DNA of 64,000 bases from NCBI GenBank assembly GCA_030761205.1, contig JAULJL010000035.1:13162001-13226000 (forward strand), given 5' to 3'. The position numbers and the translations under genes were made by a program. Shown here one piece after another: positions 54,940 to 64,000 of this stretch; positions within the stretch are counted from its first letter, which is position 1; every line of letters begins with the position of its first letter. The notes under the pieces were generated by a model. It searched no databases, was not told the origin of the DNA, and saw nothing but the letters and a program-made list of their open reading frames with translations. This stretch comes from Fremontodendron californicum (Eukaryota > Streptophyta > Magnoliopsida > Malvales > Malvaceae).

Positions 54940-56935
54940 AGGGCTTTAAAATTGGTGCCCGGAGGTCTTCAAAATTGGGGCCCGGAGGTCTTAAAAATTG
55001 GTGCCCGGAGGTCTTACCCCTGAAAAAAGTTATGCCCGGAGGTCTTAAAGATGTTGCCCGGAGGTCTTACCTGTGTTTTGAAAAATTATGCCCGGAGGTC
55101 TTAAAAATGGTGCCCATAGGCCTTACCCCTGAAAAAAAGAGTTATGCCCGGAGGTCTTAAATATGTTGCCCGGAGCTGTGATTTAAAAAATTATGCTCGG
55201 AGGTCTTAAAAATGGTGCCCATAGGCCTTACTCCTGAAAAAAAAGTTATGCCCGGAGGTCTTAAAGATGTTGCCCGGAGGTCTTACCTGTGATTTGAAAA
55301 CTTATACCCGGAGGTCTTAAAAATGGTGCCTATAGGCCTTACCCTTGAAAAAAAAAGAGTTATGCCCGGAGGTCTTAAAGATGTTGCCCGGAGGACTCAA
55401 AAATGGTGCCCATAGGCCTTACCCCTGAAAAAAAATTATGCCCGGAGGTCTTAAAAATGGTGCCCATAGGTCTTACCCCTGAAAAAAAAGTTATGCCCGG
55501 AGGTCTTAAAGATATTGCCCGGAGGTCTTACCTGTGATTTGAAAAATTATGCCCGGAGGTCTTAAAAATGGTGCTTATAGGACTTACCCCTGAAAAAAAA
55601 AAAAAGTTATGCCCGGAGGTCTTAAAGATATTGCCCGGAGGTCTTACCTGTGATTTGAAAAATTATGTCCGGAGGTCTTAAAAATGGTGCCCATAGGTCT
55701 TACCCCTAAAAAAAAGTTTTGCCCGGAGGTCTTAAAGATGTTGCCCGGAGGTCTTACCTGTGATTTGAAAAATTATGCCCGGAGGTCTTCAAAATGGTGC
55801 CCATAGGCCTTACCCCTGAAAAAAAAAGTTATGCCCGGAGGTCTTAAAGATGTTGCCCGGAGGTCTTACCTGTGATTTGAAAAATTATGCCCGGAGGTCT
55901 TAAAAATGGTGCCCATAGGTCTTACCCCTGAAAAAAAAAAAGTTATGCCCGGAGGTCTTAAAGAGATTGCCCGGAGGTCTTACCTGTGATTTGAAAAATT
56001 ATGCCCGGAGGTCTTAAAAATGGTGCTCATAGGCCTTACCCCTGAAAAAAAGTTATGCCCGGAGGTCTTAAAGATGTTGCCCGGAGGTTTTACCTATGAT
56101 TTGAAAAATTATGCCCGGAGGTCTTAAAAATGGTGCCCATAGGTCTTACCCCTGAAAAAAAAGTTATGCCCGGAGGTCTTAAAGATGTTGCCGAGAGGTC
56201 TTACCTGTGATTTGAAAAATTATGCCCGGAGGTCTTAAAAATGGTGCCCATAGGCCTTACCCCTGAAAAAAAGTTATGCCCGGAGGTCTTAAAGATGTTG
56301 CCCGGAGGTCTTACCTGTGATTTGAAAAATTATGCCCGAAGGTCTTAAAAATGGTGCTCATAGGCCTTACCCCTGAAAAAAAGTTATGCCCGGAGGTCTT
56401 AAAGATGTTGCCCGGAGGTCTTAAAAATGGTGCTCATAGGACTTACCCCTGAAAAAAAGTTATGCCCGGAGGTCTTAAAGATGTTGCCCGGAGGTCTTAC
56501 CTGTGATTTGAAAAATTATGCCCGGAGGTCTTAAAAATGGTGCCCATAGGTCTTACCCTGAAAAAAAAAAGTTATGCCCGGAGGTCTTAAAGATGTTGCC
56601 CGGAGGTCTTACTTGTGATTTGAAAAATTATGCCCAGAGGTCTTAAAAATGATGACCATAGGCCTTACCCCTGAAAAAACGTTATGCCCGGAGGTCTTAC
56701 CTGTGATTTGAAAAATTATGCCCGGAAGTCTTAAAAATGGTGCCCATAGGTCTTACCCCTGAAAAACAAAGTTATGCCCAGAGGTCTTAAAGATATTGCC
56801 CGGAGGTCTTAAAAATTGGTGCCCGGAGGCCTTACCCCTGAAAAAAAGTTATGCCCGGAGGTCTTAAAGATGTTGCCCGAAGGTCTTAAAAATTGGTGCC
56901 CCTGAAAAAAAGTTATGCCCGGAGGTCTTAAAAAT
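54940..56935 (-). repeat. Satellite-like array in element C
   Basis: About 2 kb of tandem repeat with a basic word TGCCCGGAGGTCTTA occurring dozens of times at 30-45-base spacing. The words are arranged in higher-order units of roughly 110 bases (GGTGCCCATAGGCCTTACC, then TTATGCCCGGAGGTCTTAAA, then TTACCTGTGATTTGAAAAA). It lies at the same place as the unrelated 335-bp array in B1. Such 3' arrays are known to seed plant satellite DNA. The ORF at 54975-55160 is a repeat artefact. Confidence 0.92.
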
Positions 56936-59560
56936 GGTGGTGAAGAATTGTCGAAAATTAACCTAAAGATTTTGAGAAGATGCGAATGCTTTTTGATGCA
57001 AATGCATATGTTGAATAAGATACGAAATGACTTAAACTGGTGCAAATGTCTTTAATGCAAATGTAAATGACTTGGATTGATGCCCATGTTTCATGATGCA
57101 GATGCCCCTACTAATTGTGTTCATGTAACTGGTTTATGAATGGTGTAACTACAATTACTACACATTAATGAAAATGCAATGATTCTAGAAATGATGCAAT
57201 TGTTTGAGATGACACAAATACGAATTCCATGAAGAATGTAAATGTAAAGGTAAAATGCAGATGCTTATGGAATAATGCCAATGCAAATACCCATGAATGA
57301 TGCAAATGCTTGCCGACACTGTGCAGATGTAAAAGCTTGATAGAGAGATGAGTGCTCATGAGTGATGCAAATGCCCCCGGTTGTTCCTCTAGACTTTGGC
57401 TTAGCCTTTCAAATTCATTTTTCCTCTTCAAATCAGAGTATATCTTCAATTCATTTTGGCTATTCTCTTTGCCCCAGCAGTTTTTCAAACTTTCATCAAC
57501 AGAGATCTGAACCGGGTTCTATTTCTTCTTCTCATATCTGGAAGTCAGGACCTATCCTGGCAGTTCTATACCTTTGGGTTAGAAAAACCCTTGTCTCATG
57601 TCAACATCAAAAATGGGTATTTCAAAAATATTTTTATTTGTTTTCGCATTTTGAAAACTTCTGAACAAAAAAATATTAACCCTACAATGTGTGATGTACA
57701 AATCTTTTGAAGACTGATGATCGTTGTTAGAAATTTCTCTAAGTATCAATCTGGTTTTTTTTCAACTGGATTGGCAAGGCTTGGTATAACAAGATTCTGG
57801 CTTTTTCAGGAAAACTTCATGACAAAAATGTATATCCCTTCTAGGCTCACAAATGGAACAGTTTTTATAAATCATGAATTCATTGAGAACCAAACAAATT
57901 CAACATTCTTTTAGTTTCCATATCAAGGCATTTTGACAAGCGTCAAGATTGGCCGGGATGTTTAAACTGGAAAGTTGATTTTGGAGGAAAAAAGTTTCAG
58001 TTTTTGAAGACAATCCTTTGAATGAGAACTGACAATTTGGGGGGTTCAGGAATTCCTAGATGTTCCTCGATGACCACTCTTTTAATAAGATCTTTTCTTT
58101 TGGGGTATCGGCACTATCATAGATAGCATCGAAAATTTCCAAATTTACTCTAGACCGTCCATTTTTGGGTTTTCGCCCTAGAGTCCCATTCTTTCCATTT
58201 TTTTTTGTTCATTGTTTTACCATGCACTTGAGAATTCTAAATTCTTCCTTAGTGAAATGATAATTCGATGAAATGGGATAAAATCTGAGGAAAAACCTTT
58301 CAAATTAAATATTCATGCTTGATCAAAATGGACTCTTAATGCATATAATGTAGGCCATAGCTCAGGGTTCAGAAAGAAAGGATAAATAGGCCCAAAATAT
58401 GTGTTTGAGGGTAATCAGATCAAGGATCATTTCTTGAGGAGGATTCTCTTTGAAGCATTTGTCCCTTCTTGGACATTTCTTTCCTTTTGACTTTGCTCTT
58501 TTTCTTCCTTGCTTTTGGCTTTCCATTTGCCATGTCTTTCACACATTTTGTTTTCTTTTTTATTGTGTTTTTCTTTTGTTTTTCTTGGCTTTCATTTCAC
58601 CATCTTTTTCTCTTCTTTTTCTTTGACAGAGTGAGCCCGTATTTATTCGGGGCTCCATTTGCTTTGTGTCTGTCCTTGAGCTATCACTCATTTCTCAATG
58701 ATCTTTGAAAAGATCTTTCCTCGCATTTTCCCCCCAGTGTAGAGGGTAATCCTTGATCAGGGTTCAAAGAAGAAAGAATTCATTTGGCTCAAAAGGGGTG
58801 ACTATGGATAATTTCTTTTTGTGTGAAGGGGATATGAAAGATGGCCATTTCTCATGTCAAGCACAAATATTCACATTGAAAAGCAATCCCCAGGGGAAAT
58901 AGATATTCAGAATTTCATTTTGCACTTTGGAATCATCCGAATTCTCACATGCATGATATCACGATTTTTCTTTTTCTTTTTTTCTTTTTTTTTCGTCGCA
59001 TCCCCCCAATGATTCATGTATTAGCCCATCCTTATTCACTATGTATCCATCATTTCCACACATGATGCCCCAATTTGATTAACCATGCGAATTTGTATCA
59101 ACGAGGAACATGGCAAGTCTAGGTCTGTTTTGAAAAGTTTGAGTTTCCAATATGAGTTCTTTGAAGAGACAAGGAAAATATGACCCAAAAACAGGTTTTC
59201 TCTGGGACAAGGGATAATCTAGTTTAATCATTGTGCCCCGGGGTGTCAATCATGAAGTGATGTATGGGCAATTGGAAAAGGTCATGAATGGTTTTAGCAC
59301 AATCTTGACACACACCAAATTATCAAAATCTGGATTCTTGAAAGAATGTCTCATTTGTTTGATTTTTAAGGAATTTGAGAATTTTCAAAAAGTTCGTTCC
59401 TTTGCTCATGGCATAGACTAGGATCTACGTCTTTGCTTATTCTGTGATGACAATGGTTTTATGAAGTCAAATCATTCATATTCCTTGAAGCATTAGGTCT
59501 TTCAAGTGATCTCGGTTCAAAAGATTTAGGCTTAGGAAAGTCTGAAAGAGAGGGCTGAAG
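56936..59560 (-). other. C body: micro-repeats and conserved non-coding sequence
   Basis: 56980-57370 has GATGCAAATGC-type micro-repeats (inverted match to 20831-21210). 57371-59560 matches B1 18560-20830 and B2 49310-50715 inverted. No gene is recognised. Confidence 0.68.
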
Positions 59561-59879
59561 GTATTGGGTCATTTATAACAATGATCATCAATATTCTGAA
59601 GATTGTTCATTATTTCATGTGAAAACCACTTATTTATTGTGTACCACAAATTTTCTCAAAGTTTCATTTTTTTTTTTTTTGCAATTTCAAATTTATTGCT
59701 AAAATAAAATGAACACAAAATATTTAAATTCAAAATTTATTTATTTCATGTAGATGTCATCATGAGACAAGCGCTTTCATCATCAAAGTGTATAGAAAAA
59801 TATGCATCAGAATGCTCCTATTGACATGCTTTCAAAGATAACAATTCTTATCCTCAAAATTCTTCAAGAGGAAATCAAT
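59561..59879 (-). other. C non-coding body next to the knuckle remnant
   Basis: It matches 48982-49300 of B2 inverted, with a poly-T run near 59667-59680. Nothing gene-like is seen. Confidence 0.6.
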
Positions 59880-60047
59880 CTATGGTAAAACAGATTTCCA
59901 ATGTTCGATAAGCTCTGGAATCCAAATGTCATCGTGGACAAGACCCTCAATTCTTTCCTTCAGTTTTCTACATTTTTTAGTCGAATGCCCAATTGCCCCA
60001 ATATGATACTCGCACTTGCTGTTGGGGTCATAGCTTTTAGCTGACGA
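59880..60047 (-). pseudogene. Gag zinc-knuckle remnant of C
   Basis: This is the near-identical counterpart of 48817-48981, one codon longer, with the same SYDPNSKCEYHIGAIGHSTK knuckle and a final TAG. It has no start codon or capsid part. Sharing this deletion with B2 shows that C and B2 derive from one gag-deleted subfamily. Confidence 0.73.
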
Positions 60048-60079
60048 AGAAAACTCTTCAAAGCTAAGCCAATTTCTAT

Positions 60080-61140
60080 TTCATTTTATTAATGTGTTTC
60101 ATGATGAATGAGCTATGAATGTCATGAGTGCAATTTGATGCATGTGAAGGATAAACAAAGTTATGTGTGGTCATATACAGTGGAAACATGTTGACCATGT
60201 ATGTTATAAATGCAACACGATGCCAACATGATGCATTTAAAGAATAAGAAAAATCAATGCATGGATATATGCAATGAATGACCATGTATGTTCCAAATGC
60301 ATTTCCCAATGAATGATCATATACACTATGAATGCCACACAATGTCAATTATGATGCATGTGAAGAATAAATGATTGACACAGAGTATATACAAAGTTAA
60401 TCATGCTGGCCGTGTATGTCATGAATGCAACCTGATGCCAATATGTCAAATTAATGCGTGAGCATATACGGAGAACTCATGATGACTGTGTATGCCATGA
60501 ATGCAACCTGATGCCAACATGATGCATGTAAAGAATAAGCAAATTAGTGCATGGATATATACAATGAATGACCATGTATGTTCCAAATGCATTTCCCAAT
60601 GAATGATCATATACACTATGAATGCCACACAATGTCAATTATGATGCATGTGATAAATAAATGATTGACACAGAGTATATACAAAGAAAGTCATGCTGAC
60701 CGTGTATGTCATGAGTGCAACTTGATGCCAATATGACAAATTAATGCATGAGCATATCATGATGACTATGTATGCCATGAATGCAACCTGATGCCAACAT
60801 GATGCATGTAAAGAAAGAGCAAATTAATGCATGAATATATACAGAAAAATTATACTGACTATGAATGCATGAATGCAACTTGATGTTAACATGATGCATA
60901 TAGAGAGAGAATAAATTGATATATGGATATATACAAAAAAATCATGCTGACTATGAATGCATGAATGCAACTTGATGCCAATCATGATGCATGTAAAGAA
61001 AGAATAAATTGATATATAGATATATACAGAAAAATCATGCTGACTATGAATGCATGAATGCAACTTGATGCCAACATGATGCGTGTAAAGAAAGAATAAA
61101 TCGATACATAAGTATATACAAATAATGACCATGCATGTCA
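60080..61140 (-). repeat. C body, CATGCATCATG-type repeats
   Basis: This is the inverted match to 48040-48770 with more units. Recurring words are GCAACTTGATGCCAACATGAT, shortened here to GCAACTTGATGCCAACAT, and GACTATGAATGCATGAATGC. Repeat-derived ORFs (60076-60348, 60446-60628, 60824-61141) are not genes. Confidence 0.78.
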
Positions 61141-62402
61141 TAAACGTATCTTACAATGAATGACCATGCATGCTATGACTATAACATGATGTCAAAATGA
61201 TACATGCAAAAAATAAATGAATTAACACAAAGGTATATACAAAGAAATCAATGATTACACGAAATTGGTGGGACCTAAATCTTGATTATTCAAAAATCTC
61301 ATTATGCAACATTTGCCTCAAAATTTATAATTTTTTTTTTGTGTTTTTTTTTTATGAAAAACCAATCACATTATTTTCAAAAGAATTTCAGGGTGGATCC
61401 CACTATGGTACAATATGCAAATGTTCATGTGACACTACCGGTTTTATGAAATCATCAAATGAAATTACCAACTGTTTATTGCAAAGAATGAGATCAATAA
61501 TACAACCAAAGATGTACATGCTCTATTTACACATGCATGAAATGTGCAACATGCCAAAATGCTTGAAAAATGATTTTTTTTTCCCCAAAAAATAGCTAAT
61601 GAACATCTGCCCCAACAATATCTGCTTATTTAGGCATCACGATGCCTTCGAGGCGGAGTATCACATTTATTACGGGCGATGTACGTACATCGTTGCCCGA
61701 TCTACCACACTTATTCGAAGTGTAAAATAGGTAACAAAAAGTTTAGAAATGTCCCTCCATGTGTTCCTATTTTCGGTATATCTAACGAAAATTCGGGATG
61801 GCTTCGCCTAGGTTCACTATATGAGGGTGAATCGGTTCTAAGGCCCCGAATTGTTCCTCACTGTCGCCGGTGAAGGCTAGTAAGGCACCCTGATAAAAGC
61901 GGGTTCAATTCGTTAGAGTATATTTTCCTAAGCCCATACGGAGGATCATCACGAAGGCTTTAGGTACTTTATACTCCGGAAGTGTTTCACTAGCCCATAC
62001 GGAGGATCATCACGAAGGCGTAGTTACTTTACTCCCACTTAAAAGGACGGAACCCGGGTATAGGATTCATGATATGCAAATGCACGTGTAGTGTGTGTGG
62101 AGGAATAACAAACCTTTCACTACCTATTCTACAAACCTTATTCTAAATGCCCTAGCAATTAAAACATTCAAGAATAGTGTAACGCATTAACCAACAAGCA
62201 ATTATAATATACAACCTTAAATAACTAGAGAACAATAATAAAATGCATGCACATGAGAATGAACATATTTAAAAACATTTTATTATTTTCAAAATTCTCC
62301 TTATTTTAAAAAATGTAGGAATTAAAATTAAATACCAATTAAACCAACAAAACCAAGACTTTGATAACACACGACTAATTCTAGGCATGACTCTCTAATA
62401 TA
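61141..62402 (-). other. Leader of element C
   Basis: It matches the B1 and B2 leaders inverted. It contains the 16-bp palindrome at 61677-61692 and the GGCATC/GATGCC stem at 61632-61646. It preserves both empty sites used to date the nested insertions (about 61120-61160 and 61825-61850). Confidence 0.75.
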
Positions 62403-62420
62403 TCCCCAGCGGAGTCGCCA
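62403..62420 (-). promoter_or_regulatory. tRNA-Arg primer-binding site of C
   Basis: The plus strand reads TCCCCAGCGGAGTCGCCA, i.e. TGGCGACTCCGCTGGGGA on the element strand, three bases from the LTR. Confidence 0.87.
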
Positions 62421-62423
62421 AGC

Positions 62424-64000
62424 TGTCGCAACCTAAAAAAAATAACGAGTCTCATCGCAAGACTTTATTATTCGTTAAGCGTGACATTAAAAAAAAACGA
62501 GGAAAAGTCGACTTAATTCCTCTAGAAAAATGAAGGTTTTGAAAATAACCTTAAAAAAGACATGGAGTCGCCACCAATCTTTTTTAGCTAGGTGTGATCG
62601 GCCACCTATTAAAACCGGTTTTATAAAAATATTTTAAAAATTAATTAAAATATTTTTAAAACCAATTTCAAGTCTGCGTTAAAACCAGAGAAATCAAAGA
62701 AACGGGTTCGGGAGTCGGTTACGTCCGGGGAAGGATTAGCACCCCCACAACGCCCGTATAAATCGGTACCTTATTAACCGTGTGTTATCTCAAGTCTCGG
62801 TAAAAATTGGTTTTAAATTTAGTATTTCAAATTAATTACCAATTTAAAGAAAAATAATTCCATTTTTTATTGAAAATGATCCGGAATTTATAAATTCAAA
62901 ATTTTCCTATATTCCCCAACAAACGTGGCAAAATATATAAATTTTTATTAGTTTTGGAAAACTTTCCGAATCATTCTCTTTTTTGAAAGAAAGATATTCC
63001 TTTATTAATGATAATTGATGATATTCCCTCCAGCAAACCCGATAGAGAACTCATGAATTATTTTAACTCGGGAATATCTTTATTTTTATTGAAAACCATT
63101 ATCTTTTGAAAACATTTAAAATAAATGAATATGTATATGCTAAATAAAGATAACTAAAAAAAAGCATAGGATATCATGAAATATTCGAAACCATATAATA
63201 AACCATGTAACATCAAAAAATATAAATCAAAATAACAACAATATCATAGAAATTATTATAGCAAGAATCACATATTATATAAAATGCATGAATATAAAAA
63301 TGCAATGCATGAAATGTATTTTTTCCTTTAATTAAGGAAATCCGTATATCTAAAAAGATATCCGGCTACCTTAGGAAAATATGTCAAATTAAATATTCTA
63401 AAACCAAAATACTTTGTGATTGTTTGAAAACAATTTTGAAAAGCTTGAATTAAAAATAAAAACTGGGCTAATTTCTTTAAAATGGCTCTAATTTCCTAAG
63501 TTTAAAAATTCGGACTTGACTACCCTTAACCCGGGACTTGAAAAACCATTTTTTAGAGTTTAAAAAGGCTTATAAATTACCCTAAGTCAGTAGCTAACCC
63601 TTCTAATCAGCCCACTCTATGTAAATTAACCAAAACAGAAAATTGGTTTTTCTTTAAATTCAATTCTGACTCCACTGTCCGGTTTTAATCCATGACTTTT
63701 TACCCTATTTTTAAAAATTCCAAAAATTCTAAACAAAATACTGGAGACTCAGGACATGTAAAACTATACGAGAAACAATCGGCTTAATTTTCGAATCAAA
63801 GATGAATTCCCAGAAAAATCAGAGATGTACGAGTTTTTGGAGGAGAAAAAACTGCTTTGTTTTTCTTTAAATTCAATTCTGACTCCACTGTCCAGTTTTA
63901 ATCCACGATTTTTTACCCTATTTTTAAAAATTCCAAAAATTCTAAAAACAATACTGGAGACTCAGGACGTATAAAACTACACGAGAACAAATTGCCTTAA
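62424..64000 (-). repeat. 5' LTR of element C, partial
   Basis: It starts (left side) TGTCGCAACC and is collinear with 50720-52300, with very few differences. It includes at least one and a half of the 217-bp units before the window ends. Confidence 0.88.

Larger units (their letters stand above)
50720..64000 (-). mobile_element. TAT/Ogre-like element C, inverted
   Basis: This minus-strand element has its 3' LTR at 50720-54614, body at 54615-62423 and the start of its 5' LTR at 62424 onward, cut by the window end. It carries no gag capsid, protease or polymerase, only a zinc-knuckle remnant, so it is non-autonomous. The sections shared by its two LTRs (50720-52300 and 62424-64000) look nearly identical, suggesting recent insertion into B2. 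Confidence 0.87.

Noticed and set aside
54940..56935. CRISPR-like regular repeat array
   Set aside because: Repeats are contiguous and variable in length with no unique spacers, and the context is a plant retrotransposon.

Overview
The window looks like nuclear DNA of a flowering plant, probably a eudicot (inferred). It is AT-rich and built almost wholly of nested Ty3/gypsy LTR retrotransposons. Their primer-binding sites match plant tRNA-Asp and tRNA-Arg, and they carry fragments of recognisable plant genes. I see no intact ordinary host gene, no tRNA or rRNA gene, no CRISPR array and no prokaryotic organisation.

Two retroelement families make up the window. Family 1 is Athila-like: LTRs of 1.5-1.65 kb starting TGATAACTCG, tRNA-Asp primer site, and a gag-protease frame with reverse transcriptase and RNase H deleted. 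Where Athila elements often have an env-like gene, it carries two accessory genes. One is a small basic zinc-finger protein resembling the cysteine-rich nucleic-acid-binding proteins of carla- and vitiviruses. The other is a LOG-family protein (cytokinin riboside 5'-monophosphate phosphoribohydrolase fold). Copies are: the 5' end of a minus-strand element (1-1623); a complete plus-strand element (4673-14104, target duplication GCCTT) with both accessory ORFs open; and a minus-strand compound LTR-body-LTR-body-LTR (29906-48026) with one target duplication, GTCAT, around the whole 18 kb.

Family 2 is TAT/Ogre-like: long LTRs (about 3.9 kb in the one complete copy) starting TGTAGACACC and ending TTGCGACA, tRNA-Arg primer site, gag-only or gag-less bodies, and tandem arrays just before the 3' LTR. 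B1 (plus) runs from before the window start to 24465. B2 (plus) begins at 24466 inside B1's 3' LTR. C (minus) begins at 50720 inside B2. The B2 5' LTR carries a fused, broken pair of host cDNA-like fragments: a TagI-type DNA-3-methyladenine glycosylase joined to an ESCRT-III VPS2-like C-terminal fragment.

Order of events (inferred): B1 inserted first. It then received the left Athila-like copy in its 5' LTR, the 4673-14104 element in its leader and B2 in its 3' LTR. B2 was interrupted by the 29906-48026 compound and by C. Pre-insertion sequence can be read from related copies elsewhere in the window, which supports the junctions at 4673/14104 and 29906/48026.

The most unusual content is the accessory cassette at about 9158-10828 and its decayed relatives at 33453-34911 and 41694-43151: a retrotransposon body pairing a cytokinin-activation-type enzyme with a viral silencing-suppressor-like zinc finger.
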